Assembly (NCBI RefSeq): GCF_963675165.1
Contig: NC_087377.1
Coordinates: forward strand, 9,565,122-9,629,121
Reading direction: 5' to 3'
Length of the DNA stretch: 64,000 nucleotides
DNA from: Halichondria panicea
Taxonomy: Eukaryota; Porifera; Demospongiae; Suberitida; Halichondriidae
Position 1 is the first letter of the stretch. Every line of letters begins with the position of its first letter. The position numbers were made by a program, and so were the translations under genes. A model generated the notes under the pieces. The model was not told the DNA's origin and made no database searches. It saw only the letters and a program-made list of their open reading frames with translations. This document shows, piece by piece, positions 1 through 10,394 of this stretch.

Positions 1-35
1 CGGTCGTCTGGGGGCATGCCCCCCAGGAAATTTTG
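1..35. repeat. Dispersed GC-rich repeat fragment, copy 1
   Basis: The window opens with a GC-rich block, GTCGTCTGGGGGCATGCCCC, followed by AGGAAATTTT. Nearly the same block recurs in the same orientation at 2498-2533. A similar GGGGCTTGCCCC/GGAAAATTTT pattern sits near the right end of the hAT-like element at 62008-62631, so both may be internal fragments of that family. This is inference from short similarity. Confidence 0.5.
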
Positions 36-349
36 GTTTTTAGACTGTTTGATATATCGCATCTGATGCATTTTCTTAGGGTTTTTATGAAGTACAAATT
101 GTATTGTGAAACAAAAGTTTTGCAGTGATAACACAGTTTGCATTAAAATGCAGCGGCAACAATTTCAAGCCCGGTGCTAACGGTACTATGAGTCAGCTTA
201 GATATTTAAATAGCTGTGTTCTAATAATTCCTGTGGCTACTGCATCGGTAGAGCAAAGTGTTTCCCAGACGAAGCTCATCAAAACACGGCAGCCTGAGCG
301 ACATTCTGCCGATAACCTGAACATTTTGTGAGCATTTATATTTGAATCG

Positions 350-475
350 AATTGGCATTTTTTAATTTGGTGTCTCAGGCGTGTGGCTATACTATGTCAA
401 TGAATTGCCTTCATTGCTAATTTATCGATCTTCGGTCAAAATTTTAATCGCCAAATTTTCCCGTTATACGGTGTT
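350..475. repeat. Relic of TTTAATTTGGCG repeat family
   Basis: The left part reads TTTTTTAATTTGGTGTCTCAGG and the right part GCCAAATTTTCCCGTTATACGG. The same words occur around 10558-10620 and in a longer block at 46685-47060. The outer end (ACGGGAAAATTTGGCG when inverted) resembles that of the TACCGTATAGCGGG family, so it is probably a related non-autonomous DNA element. No coding potential is seen. Confidence 0.5.
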
Positions 476-1002
476 GTAATGTATAGCCACAGATATTTCA
501 TGTGGCCAGTATATACACTGCAAAAAATAGTTCATTGCATGAGCACATGCGCAGGCAGCGCATGCAGTATAGCTCCAAAATGACATGGCAGTAAATCTGA
601 TCATTATAATTATAATCCAATATTTGAATGTTAAAAATTATGGCTTTTGGTGCTATAGGTATGTTAATTCGCTATAGGTGTCAGTAATAATTTTTTGAAT
701 CAGAGACTGATGAAGTTGAATAATAATAGGCTGAGAATAAATAATTGTGTGAATATTTGGCACAGGCCTAAATTTCTACATCAATCCGTCATATGCAGCG
801 TCACAGCTATAATTATTATGAATCTTTCTACAAACACATTAATACATTGGGTGATAGGATTGGCTGGGGGGAAACAAGAGAGTAAGGGAGAAAGCCGTTT
901 GTCTTTAGAAGAATAAACATGGTTTGCGGTTGTGAGCAAACAGAGGATATAATAATAAGAACCATATACTTATACTAACTAAGAAGGGGTTGGTAGATTA
1001 TG

Positions 1003-1337
1003 TACCGTATAGCGGGTATATTTCGAGGGTATAAATTTTCGCGGATGGACCATTACAAAGGATTTCGCGGATTTTATTTTCGTGGTCTGAGTTCCCAGCC
1101 TTTTGGCGCATGCGCACATCAACATGCAGCTGTACCACCACACCGTTAGCCTCGAATCCAGGCCTAGCCTATAACGGTGAGGTACCTCTTATTGTTGATA
1201 GGTGTGGTCAATAATACTGAACACGCCTACTATTCAATAAAGATATAAATTTTCGTGGGTATAAATTTTCGCGGTTTAGGCTCAATCCGCGAAAACCGCG
1301 AACATTTATACCCTCAAAATATACCCGCTATACGGTA
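1003..1337. mobile_element. MITE, TACCGTATAGCGGG family (copy 1)
   Basis: Terminal inverted repeats TACCGTATAGCGGGTATATT at the left and their complement at the right enclose 335 bp without an ORF. Inside the ends, GGGTATAAATTTTCGCGG is repeated in both orientations. It has landed inside a fragment reading GGGGTTGGTAGATTATG (about 983-1002), the start of the repeat found complete at 3275 and 36795, so the MITE is the younger insertion. Copies of the family lie throughout the window. Confidence 0.85.
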
Positions 1338-1377
1338 TTTACTGTTGGCGCGTGGGTGGACAATTAATTTATTATTT

Positions 1378-1470
1378 ACCGTATTTTATCTCATTGAACG
1401 TTAAAACAGTATTTTATCTTATTGTGATAAAGAACAGAAAAAAGAAAAAGGAGAGGCTACCTCTCTGTAT
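1378..1470. repeat. Dispersed repeat shared with 28632-28690
   Basis: ACCGTATTTTATCT...AAAGAACAGAAAAA...GGAGAGGCT occurs here and again near 28632-28690. No ORF is present. It appears to be a fragment of an unclassified dispersed element. Confidence 0.45.
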
Positions 1471-1799
1471 ATACTGTAGACAGAGACAGCTAAGTAAAAC
1501 ATCAGCTCTGTAGATTTATTCATTAACTTGAGGCTCGGATCGGATACACACTCAGGCGACAAGTTAATCTTAGTTAAACCTGTGGGTAAAAAATAAATGT
1601 GGATAAGTACAGTGGCTGTGACGTAACATAATGTGAGGACTACTTATTGATTTACACAATAGATTTACCATTGAAAGCACTATCCATTAATACACACTCA
1701 AGCAACAAGTCCCTCGGATCGGATTCACACAAGTCCCTCGGATTGTAAACACATTCAGGCCACACAGTTCTCGGACCAGATACCACGTACTTACTCTGT

Positions 1800-2167
1800 G
1801 ACCAATTTTCGGCAAATGTCACAACAATACTTCCTTCCAGAGAGAATGGCACTGAACGTCGAACAGACACACCAACACTTTGAAGATGGCTTCACTCAGA
1901 GAAACAAGAGGAGAAATCACCATCACAACACTTCTTTCAGAGAGAGGTGCACTGGTCCTGTCAAGCTTCACATCAATCAAGAAAGGGAGTGTCTGGAAAG
2001 CAGATGGACTTGCTCTGGGACTTGCCATAGCCGGTCGGTACGGTACCCACATAAACACCAGCGTACAGACACTTCAACGCCTCCAGCTGCTTGTCTTTCA
2101 AGACTAGACCTGGTTTTCCAACACAGGATAACACGTACGCGAGAGCAGAAGAGAAGGTAGCAGCCAT
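1800..2167 (-). pseudogene. RecQ-like DNA helicase fragment, broken
   Basis: On the minus strand from 2167 one frame reads LVLKDKQLEALKCLYAG and then VPTGYGKS, a Walker A (motif I) typical of RecQ-like superfamily 2 helicases. A second frame (2058-1819) continues with LPFLIDVKLDRTS and VVMVISPLVSL, the motif Ia region that normally follows. A third frame (1870-1652) carries further possible coding sequence. The switches between frames over about 350 bp show frameshifts. The later helicase motifs (DEAH box, motifs III-VI) are not seen nearby, so this is a truncated, decayed fragment. Family assignment rests on motif I and Ia and their spacing. RecQ-like copies are often amplified in invertebrate genomes; whether this one belongs to such a set is unknown. 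Confidence 0.7.
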
Positions 2168-2497
2168 TACACAACTTGGACTAGATTTCTTTTTTTCAAT
2201 GACATCATTATAAATGAAACGGATATCAATGTTTTACAAACTAATGCGGAATAAGAATACTGATAAATATACTGCAATTTACGATTACCCAGATTCTGGG
2301 TAATTCTGGCGCATGCGTAAACAGTGTATACCAGGCCGTCTTTCTCAGCGGCTTGGAATCGAGGCTAGCACTCAAGTAACATCAAACTATTTTTCCTTTT
2401 CTAGTTACATGTATTCACTAATTTTTCTATTCACCTATTTATGCTATTATTGATTTTAAAATACAAAATTAAAATGCCATAATTATGCGCAGGTACA

Positions 2498-2533
2498 CGG
2501 TCGTCTGGGGGCATGCCCCCAAGGAAATTTATA
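2498..2533. repeat. Dispersed GC-rich repeat fragment, copy 2
   Basis: Near-exact direct repeat of the block at 1-35. The two copies bracket about 2.5 kb that includes the helicase fragment, but no target duplication or open element was recognised between them. Confidence 0.5.
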
Positions 2534-2539
2534 AACTGA

Positions 2540-3270
2540 TTTATAAACTGATTTATGTGAGTGAGTGACTCGGGGTGTCAGTCAAGCCTGGTAGAACCAA
2601 GTTTAACAATATTAAGTTATATACAACATGTCATGACATAGAAATTATAATAATTGGACTGTATAATTGTATTACATAACAGCCAGTTAGTAGTCTTTTC
2701 TATGAAAAAAAGATTCTTCCTGACGAGAAACAACAAATTATAGCCGTGTTTTTTGTTTTCCATGCAGACAAATCGTCTCGTTTATATACCTATTTGCTCC
2801 TCCAAGTCAGAAAATTTACCCATTTTCCCCAGCAAAATCTATGCACTAATATCATGAACCTTGCAAGTTTAACACGAGTCTGGAAAATTAAGTATCTTTT
2901 TTGATCAGCCTTAGTTTGTACTTGATATACGAAACTTTCTTTCCCTAAGTTTAATGTTTTATTGTTGACGATGATGATAGAAATTAAATAAATGTTATAA
3001 GTTATCATGTAGTCTGAGACGGTGTGCATGCATGGCATCTGTATTGTGAACTCTGACCTGCTTCAAAAGTTCGCTTTAAAAGTTCACTTTGATATACATC
3101 ATGCTCTACCTATGTTTATTGGTATAAGCAAAAAGCTATAGATCTAGATGTTTTCACATGATGTAAACAACTTTGTATTCAGTGTATATAGTATTAGTGC
3201 TGTGACATAATACTTTCAATGTGCACTGTGTTTACACTCTTACTGTGCATGTAGTGCATGTGGCGTGTTA
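2540..3270. other. Non-coding AT-rich stretch
   Basis: No convincing gene, hairpin or tandem array was seen. Short ORFs lack recognisable motifs and splice context. Confidence 0.4.
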
Positions 3271-3274
3271 TGAT

Positions 3275-3575
3275 TAGGGGTTGGTAGATTATGCTCGAGA
3301 TAATTATTATTGTATTCTTTTCAAGTTTTAACAGCCTATTATTCTTTTCAAATTTCCTAATATTCCCACATTATTCCTCCAAAGCACAACATAGACCCCA
3401 TGTCGTCGCATAAGTAACATCTAATGGCCACATGACTCAAGGAGATAATTAACCACCAGTACTTCCATCAGGCCTACAAATGTTTAAAATTATTATGACC
3501 TGCATTTCCAAAATCTGCCTATTCTCATATAATTGTTAATCCATTATGCCAGCATAAGTCTCACCAAAAAAGGTA
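3275..3575. mobile_element. Dispersed element, GGTAGATTATGCTCGAGA family (copy 1)
   Basis: This segment aligns along its length with 36795-37120: GGTAGATTATGCTCGAGA, then ACAGCCTATTATTCTTTTCA, ATTCCCACATTATTCCTCC, GGCCACATGACTC, and a right end whose complement again contains GTAGATTATGCTGG in the second copy. It is non-coding and probably a MITE. A truncated start of the same family is at about 983-1002. Confidence 0.65.
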
Positions 3576-3579
3576 CCTG

Positions 3580-4550
3580 CACATTATCAGACGCATGATG
3601 TGTTGGCAGGGGATCTAATGCCTCAGTTAGCTTAGCTAGGTCAGACTCATAGAGGTTCAGGGTACAACAATCGAATCAGTTCATAAAGAGACACACATGC
3701 ATGCTACAAAACAGAAACACAGAAAAGTTTCTAGAAAACTAATACAGAACTCATGATACACGTCACTGGAGTAAGGAAGAGATCCTTCAGCTGCAGAGAC
3801 TGCACCTGTAGGCTGTTATTCGCTGCAATACACTCAGTTGCCTGTCCAGAATTCGGTCCCTTCCAATAGAATTCGAGTGTGACCTATAGCTAAGCATTAA
3901 TTTTGCATGGGCTCAATTATAACATACAACTTTAGCATTCATATCACACAACTATTGACTTAGCTTGCTATACCTAGAATTTAGATTTTTGAGATTCGAT
4001 CAATGTACGAAAAAGCGACTGAATTTGCTTTGCTGCAGTAATAGCAAAAATGTGTCTTTACATTATAATTATTGGCAACAATAAATATTCTGTTAATACA
4101 AACACGTATTCAGTATTCTATTGTAGACTTTGAGTCTTACCTAGGAGGTGATGTTAGCTACCTACTGAATAGCTCAGTCAGAGCCTCTCTGAGTTGTAAA
4201 TTATTGAGTTTGCCATATTCAAAGACTCGCACGCATGTTTGGTTTGTGTTTTAAGACAGTAGGATACAGCCATTTGATCACCAACAACATACAGCAATTA
4301 ATAGCAAAATTTATTGGAAGCTCAACATTAATTGACAAGACATTTACCACTTGACCTCTCCTTTCAAGCTGCATGTGCTGGAAGTGTTGATAGTTTTGTG
4401 CTAATATTACAATCTCTTGCTCAGATATATGGATTTTCTATAGACATTTAGTTTTGTACTTTGTGTGCATCAGATAACCTACTTTCCACAACTAAATAAG
4501 AGGGTATATACTTGTATAGAAGCTATAGAACAGTGTCCATAATAGTCGGC
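3580..4550. other. Non-coding stretch, nothing recognised
   Basis: AT-rich DNA with no coding, RNA or repeat feature that could be supported from the sequence alone. Confidence 0.35.
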
Positions 4551-4553
4551 TGG

Positions 4554-4668
4554 TTTGGTCCTTTAGTCAACACTCAATTCCGTTTCCAATATTATAGACT
4601 ATAGTATAGTCTAATATTGGAAGTAGTCTAATATTGGAAATGGAATTGAGTGTTGACTAAAGGACCAG
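4554..4668. repeat. Foldback hairpin element
   Basis: TGGTCCTTTAGTCAACACTC at the left is matched by its complement at the right end, with arms of about 45 bp running through TTCC...TTTCCAATATTA. The centre repeats GTCTAATATTGGAA twice. This is a small MITE-like foldback with no ORF. Confidence 0.75.
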
Positions 4669-4669
4669 T

Positions 4670-5685
4670 CTAGCGGAACTAGATATAATTATAATTATGG
4701 TTGAAGTATTGTATCATAGCCATTACTCGAGAAAGAATTTTGTAAATCTACAAATCAAAATCCCCCAAAATGTGGCTAGAAGAGCCTATCACAAAGGCAT
4801 GCCATACTGTCATGTTGCCAAACATCTGAAAAGCAAGTACTCTGAAAAGCAAGTGTACTTAATTGACGAAGGTGTCCCTGTACCTATATATAGAAGTACA
4901 TGTTGAACCTGACAATCCTGTGACTCCAAATATACAATTGCGTTGTAGACAGTTCCTTTGGATACTTAGTGAAGTAAGCACGGGATGCTGTGTACGATGC
5001 CCTCATAAGGAATGACATTACTGTTGTAACATTCAAGTGGGTCAAATATGTCAGTGACTGGTATATACCGTATGGGCCCAGGGTTTTTTTGCTAACATAA
5101 TGACGAAAGATGTATGGCCATCAAATGAATGTTGAAGTATACATTAAGTACTGTTGTCGCCTAACCTAATTTTGCGTTGATCGATTTCCAATGACTGCAT
5201 TAATTTAATTGTATAACACTCGCACGACTATAAACAATCATATTCTAATAGCATTGTTCACCACTCATGTCATTTTTTGTTGTACATTTCTATTGAACTT
5301 CGACTAAGTGCAGCAATAACATGCATCATATAATTATACACGTATTAATAGCTGTTAGCCATGAATATAATGCTCAATGTCCAATTTATAAATAGTTGTG
5401 GTCAGATATATTGCAGTAACTTGTGAGGGAGGAGGAGGATGATCAACTGGCACATTGTAGTATGTACATCAAATGAAGGCATTTGATAAAACGATGGCAA
5501 CGAGGGATCCATTCGTTTGGGAGAACTTTCCTCCAATTTTACTTGACGGTGTGAAGTGTAAAATGTGCCCACCATATCGCTGAAGAAGCATTCCACATTT
5601 TACATCTTCAACTTAGTGGAAGCTCTTGAATGCTTGATATCTCCTCAGTGCAAGTGAGAGAGATGTGTACCCACGGTTAAGCTCT
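4670..5685. other. Mostly empty stretch with one unassigned small ORF
   Basis: An ATG-initiated frame of 69 codons at 4697-4906 (beginning MVEVLYHSHYSRKNF) has no recognised motif and no clear splice partners; it may be chance or a remnant. No other feature is supported. Confidence 0.3.
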
Positions 5686-5744
5686 TGAATCAGCCGCCCT
5701 TCTCAAGGTCTCTCCCCCCTCAGGTAGGAAGGGCGGCTAATTCA
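5686..5744. repeat. GC-rich hairpin
   Basis: AGCCGCCCTTC at the left pairs with GAAGGGCGGCT at the right around a C-rich loop. It stands out in AT-rich surroundings. It may be a small foldback or part of the inverted-repeat element that follows at 6041. Confidence 0.5.
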
Positions 5745-6040
5745 TGAGACTGGCATGCAATTAACAATTAACACAACGGCAATTAGAGACCTGATTAGCA
5801 AAGGTTAAGTGCTTCGCGCCTCCTCTGCATAGAACGAGTGCTACATTAGAACTTGACCAGGCGTTCTTTCAGATAACGAACGGCTGGTCTCGAGGCTATC
5901 CTGATGTCACCGGGAGTAGAGATGATTGCGGTTTGCCTTTGCCTTTGACACTGCTAGTACGACTGCTGCATGCTGCTGAGAACTCTGCTGCAATCGAGCT
6001 AGCTAGCTAGCTACGTACGTATCTCTGCAGATATAAAAAT

Positions 6041-6798
6041 AGTCTCGCACCAGCCCCGATTAAAAATAGGGTCTGGAGAACTTCCTATCAACGAGTTGTG
6101 CAAGGCCTTAAGTGAGTGATAGTAAAATAGTGGTCACAAATAATATTATTCATGGTTGATAACCACATTGTGGTTACAATAATGTGAAAACCACAGTTCT
6201 GCAAATAAATTTATATGTTGAGAGTCCTCTGTGCTCAGTACTCAAATCAGGATGGATCTACACATGCAAGAAGGAGAGAAGCTTAGCAACTACTCAGAGT
6301 CACTAGAAAGATCTAGACTGAGCTTATACAAACCAGGCATGTTATGTTTCAAGGTTCTCAACAATGGCATGGATTCAGTTCTCAGAGAAAAAGATGCAAA
6401 TCAAATTTTATTTGCAGTACTGCCACTTGAATATGGAATGCTGGTTTCAGGTGTACTAGTAGGAGACATCCTTGAAGCTAATTATCTACAACTCAGCTCT
6501 TGCTTCTGTACAACTACCCATGGAACTTCTCTCTCTTTGTGATCTTCTGGGATAGTCTTAGGGCATAAATAAGCCATTATTGTCAGTTGCATTTAGCTAG
6601 AAACTGTAGCAAGTTGGGCAACAAGAGGCTGCTTTGCATAACTATCTTTCCTTCTTTTTGCCTCCAGTTGACCGCAGCGGTTAACACGCCGAGAAATCTT
6701 CGGCGTGTCGACACAACTTGTACATAGGAAGTTCACCAGACCCATGTTATCGACCTAGCGTTCAAATAGAAAACATCCGGGGCTGGCTGTGCGAGACT
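6041..6798. mobile_element. Inverted-repeat element of about 760 bp
   Basis: AGTCTCGCACCAGCCCCG near 6041, then GGGTCTGG and GAACTTCCTAT, is mirrored at 6720-6798. The ends are imperfect inverted repeats of about 70 bp. The interior contains an ATG frame (6252-6542, about 96 codons, no recognised motif) and a short hairpin CACGCCGA...TCGGCGTG near 6686. It is probably a non-autonomous DNA transposon of unknown superfamily. Confidence 0.6.
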
Positions 6799-6954
6799 AG
6801 AAGACCTTGATTTACCTTAGCTGTCAAAGGTTACGCGTGGGCGTTTTTGTGAGCAGTTCTAAAAATAGCTCAATAGGAAGTCAGAATGATGATTCTGAAG
6901 TTGCATACATGCCGTCCTGTTTTTTTCTGTTGTGTATTTAAGTCAGTGTTTGTG

Positions 6955-7405
6955 TATGGCGCTCCATTTGTTTCATATTCAATAGTGAAAAATATTGTCA
7001 ATGGCGAAATATGTTGACAATGATGTAATGTGATTGTCAATACTTGGGTTACCTATTGTCAATGATTATCCGATTCATTGTCAATAACTATCGTCATGTT
7101 TGTCAATAATTGGGGGTGCCTATTGACAATAATTCCAACAATTATTGACAAACATGACGATATTATTGACAATGAATCAGATAATCATTGACAACAGGCA
7201 ACCCAATTATTGACAACATCACGATAGTTTATTGACAATAGGCACCCAATTATTGACAAACATGACGATAGTTATTGACAATGAATCGGATAATCATTGA
7301 CAATAGGTAACCCAAGTATTGACAATCACATTACATCATTGTCAACATATTTCGCCATTGACAATATTTTTCACTATTGAATAATGAAACAAATGGAGCG
7401 CCATA
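6955..7405. repeat. Long palindromic element built from ATTGACAAT motifs
   Basis: The element begins TATGGCGCTCCATTTGTTTC and ends with the near-exact complement, so 450 bp form one imperfect palindrome. The interior carries about 18 occurrences of TTGACAA or TTGTCAA at roughly 15-25 bp spacing, mostly as ATTGACAAT. Spacer words (CATGACGATA, GAATCGGATAATC, AGGTAACCCAAGTA) recur in both arms. It has no ORF. The ends resemble those of elements at 8551, 29957 and 55012, whose internal arrays are different. Confidence 0.85.
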
Positions 7406-7575
7406 TTTGTGCCTTATTGTTCAGTTGTCATTATCATATTCAGATGCTAAGTGAACCCCTGTCCCTATAGGCATAGTGCAGAGTATACTCAGTATCTAGC
7501 AGTGATCTAGAGTCTTAGTCTCGATCTAGGCTATCAAAGATATATTAAACAAGTACGCTAGCTAAGTCTTTCAGA

Positions 7576-8100
7576 ATGGCCACCAGTCAGCAAAGTAGCT
7601 CGGCAACTACAAGAACGAAATTTAGCTTTGATGATGCCCCTGCACCTCCAACGATTACACTAACCCTTGGTCAACTGAAGGACAAGAGTCTTTGGGACCG
7701 TGTAAAAGAAGCAGCCAAGTCACTGTCACCAGAATCTTTCATGGCAAAGATTCAGGATGAGCGACAGAAGATTGAGGCTAAATTAGATGAGGGTACAGAA
7801 CTCACTGATGAAGACATTGAGTTTCTTAACCAGTCTGCCGAAGAACAAGTAAATGAGGCTTTCAATACTTTCAAGAAGCAGTATTTGGAGCATGTTAAGA
7901 TACAGAAGACCGATTCTCCAGAGGAGATAAAGTTGAAGATTGAAGTTCAACGAGGTTTGACAGCTTGGCTGAAAGATCTCTTTGCCTGGGTTATTAAAAA
8001 GCTTAAAGAGATATTTGCAATGATAAAGAAAGCAGTAAAGTGGTGTTTTGAGCAAGTGAAGGAGCTCTTCAAGAAACTGTTTTCTTTTATCACTTCATAG
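7576..8100 (+). CDS. Unrecognised 174-residue protein with amphipathic C-terminus
   Basis: This is a single-exon frame of 174 codons. Its ATG has a strong context (A at -3, G at +4), and CTTTCAG just upstream could also be a splice acceptor to a 5' leader exon. Residues 1-25 are rich in Ser and Thr. Residues 30-110 are acidic and predicted helical by eye (for example SPEEIKLKIEVQRG near 115-128). Residues 130-174 are strongly amphipathic, with Lys, Trp, Phe and Ile in repeating pattern (WVIKKLKEIF, AVKWCF, LFKKLFSF). There is no signal peptide and no cysteine framework. The tail could bind membranes or form a coiled bundle; both are guesses. It starts 170 bp after the long palindrome. No family is recognised. 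Codon pattern and length make it likely real. Confidence 0.7.
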   Translation: MATSQQSSSATTRTKFSFDDAPAPPTITLTLGQLKDKSLWDRVKEAAKSLSPESFMAKIQDERQKIEAKLDEGTELTDEDIEFLNQSAEEQVNEAFNTFKKQYLEHVKIQKTDSPEEIKLKIEVQRGLTAWLKDLFAWVIKKLKEIFAMIKKAVKWCFEQVKELFKKLFSFITS

Positions 8101-8255
8101 GGTTGTTATACTCTGTATTATACTGCAGTTGACTTTTAATTATGTGACTGAGAGCTATAGCAAACAGAAGTGATTGTGTTATTAGATCTATAGAGGTGAT
8201 GTATGTATATAGTGTTTTGCCATTTTAAAATTAATGTCCTATAACCCTTTCCCAT

Positions 8256-8389
8256 CACTGTAAAAAATGATGTGTGGTTTTCACGCAAGTGCGTGACTAT
8301 TGTGGCAACTATCAGGAAAAAACGCACATTTGCCACAATATAGCCATGCATGCACTCTGCGTGAAAACCACACATCATTTTTTACAGTG
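8256..8389. mobile_element. MITE, CACTGTAAAAAATGATGTGT family (copy 1)
   Basis: A 134-bp near-perfect foldback. CACTGTAAAAAATGATGTGT at the left is mirrored at the right, with inner arms TGGTTTTCACGCA and ATTGTGGCAA. A second copy is at 12850-12992. It is non-coding; the arms could form a long hairpin RNA if transcribed. Confidence 0.85.
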
Positions 8390-8550
8390 TGCAGGCTATC
8401 GCAAGGAACCTGGAAAAGTTCCATCACTTTAGTAGTTCAAAAGGTCAGCCCAACCCACGCTGCCCCCAATGAAGTGGTCATGCATGGCCTAGACTGGCTA
8501 GAGATGGGCATGGGTGTCAATGGTTGTGCACACTAACCCAGTCGATTTTA

Positions 8551-8785
8551 TATGGAGTGGCATTTGTGTCAAAAATAAAAATTGATCTGCTTGGCAAAAT
8601 TGATCAGCAAAATGCAAATCAAAACTGCAGTGTCAGCAAATCGATGCAAAAATGCAAATCAAAACTGCAAAATCAGCAAATCGATCTGCAAAAGCTGAAT
8701 CGATGTGCAAAATGCAAATTAAAACTGCAGAGTCAGAAAAATCGATCTGCCGGCGAAATGAATCGATCTGCAAAAATTCCATTTG
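8551..8785. repeat. TATGGAGTGGCATTTGTG element with ATCGATCTGCAAAA array
   Basis: The left end TATGGAGTGGCATTTGTGTC is followed by about three tandem units of 40-60 bp containing AAAATGCAAATCAAAACTGC and CAAATCGATCTGC. The 150 bp upstream (from about 8411) also match 29830-29950 (TTCCATCACTTTAG, GCCCAACCCA, CCCCAATGAAGTG, TGTGCACA), so the shared unit is larger than the array. The right end is not clear. Confidence 0.65.
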
Positions 8786-9126
8786 TGACCTGACTTTTGA
8801 ATCCAAGCGCAATGGCAGCGTGCAATAACGCAAAGTAAAAGAGAGTGAACTGTGAAGGAGAATTACCTCCTTGATATACGTTGAAGGATGGTTCTGGTAG
8901 GACATTAAGGGGGGAATAAAGCCAAAAATTATCATCTCAAAAAACTTTTTGGCTCTAAAATATAAAACACAGTAGGACAACTCAGATTTCAAGTTTCAGT
9001 TGAAGTGAAGGCTCCATTATGAAACTACAGCCAATTCTTAAACCCATCTAAGCCAGCAAATTGAGAAAAAAGAAAAGAAGCTACATATTCCCATAAGGCA
9101 TGTACAGTAGTTTTCCATACAGATCG

Positions 9127-9180
9127 AGGTTTTCAGGTAGGTTGAGGGAATGCTTCAGAGTGTAAAGTTACTCATTGGGC
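9127..9180. repeat. Half copy of the 29069-29226 palindrome
   Basis: GAGGTTTTCAGGTAGGTTGA and GGAATGCTTCAGAGTGTAAA match the left arm of the complete foldback at 29069-29226. Only one arm is present here. Confidence 0.7.
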
Positions 9181-9339
9181 TTGTTTGCTGCAAAACTGGG
9201 GGAGGAGCTGGATGTTTAAGTTTTGTGGGTGGAGCTAGGACTATAATTTTGTCCATCCGGCAAACTGAGGTGAAGGAACAGGGTTGACTTGAATAGAGAC
9301 CACAGATTTAGTAGAGACACAGAGATGCCAACTTCAGAT

Positions 9340-9553
9340 ATTAGTTTTCAAAAGAATAATGATGCAGTTGACGTTGCTAGGTTGGCTGTTTATATAGGTT
9401 GACTGTTGCTAAGCTAGTGCATTTCTAGTAGCCAATAGGTTTTGGGATCTAAATCAGTTAGAACATGTGCATTCGGTATCTATGGTTATAGTGTCCCTCA
9501 TCCCTCGGGCTAAAGCCCTCGAGCTTTGGGACACTATAACATATAGATACCTC
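9340..9553. repeat. Dispersed repeat with hairpin, shared with 28497-28640
   Basis: AATGATGCAGTTGACGTTGC, CTAGTGCATTTCTAGTAGCC and AATAGGTTTTGGGATCTA occur here and, inverted, at 28540-28640. The right part (9477-9553) is a hairpin with arms GGTATCTATGGTTATAGTGT and its complement around CCTCGGGCTAAAGCCCTCG. Confidence 0.65.
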
Positions 9554-9708
9554 ATGCCCATGTTCTAACCATAACTTATTACATGTGTATCTTCTTGTAA
9601 ATCAATACAATGTACAATGTTGTAGTTTGTAGCCCAGAGCAATCTATAGTACCGGTACTATAGCTCATAGTTCCCTGCTAAATACACTCAAATGGGATCT
9701 AAATGTAG

Positions 9709-10394
9709 TACAGTGGTTTGCAGAACAGTTGTCATACTCAGATAGGCAGTAGGCGGTGGCTCTTAAGTGTGTTGTGGTTTTGTGGTCTTTTCACACTATA
9801 GACCTTTTACTCATGATCAATCATGACAGCAACTTTAAAAGAGTTTTTTCCCATGAACTGTATGTTGAGCTGTACAACCTTTAATGAATATGGTGTATAC
9901 CTTCCCACAAGAAAAGTACTGAAAAGTAGTTTCCCATGATGATTCATGAGTCTAGTACATGTACAAGTAAACAGATGTACCAGACCTTTTTACTCATGAA
10001 TCATCATGAGAATGACCTTTTTTAAAGTTGCTGTCAAGAGCTAAACTGCCCATCACTTTTAATGAATATGGTGCAGCAGGAGCAGCACTGAAGAGAATAT
10101 AGAACAAATTCAAATTTACCAAACACGCAGCATTGATTAAATTTTAAACTAATTTTCAGTACTTTTCTTGTGGGAAGATATACAACATAAATATTCATGC
10201 AGAAGATTAATTAAAGGTTGTACAGCTTAACATATATACATGTAGTTCATGGGAAACAACTCTTTTAAAGTTGCTGTCATGATTGATCATGAGTAAAAGG
10301 TCTATAGTGTGAAAAGACCACAAAACCACAACACACTTAAGAGCCACCGCCTACTGCCTATCTGAGTATGACAACTGTTCTGCAAACCACTGTA
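9709..10394. mobile_element. Large foldback element (arms about 220 bp)
   Basis: TACAGTGGTTTGCAGAACAG at the left and its complement at the right begin inverted arms that continue through AGGCAGTAGGCGGTGGCTCT, GTGGTCTTTTCACACTATAG and TCATGATCAATCATGACAGC. The centre holds additional partial inverted segments (CTTTTAAAGTTGCTGTCA again). There is no ORF. The outermost TACAGTGGTTT is shared with the elements at 10395 and 25526, and it sits at the left edge of the former. Confidence 0.85.

Noticed and set aside
1819..2160. Plus-strand frames over the helicase fragment
   Set aside because: They overlap the minus-strand RecQ motifs and have no motif of their own.
6955..7405. Resemblance of the regularly spaced 9-mers to a CRISPR array
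   Set aside because: Motif too short, spacers repeat across arms, whole unit is palindromic, and the DNA is eukaryotic.
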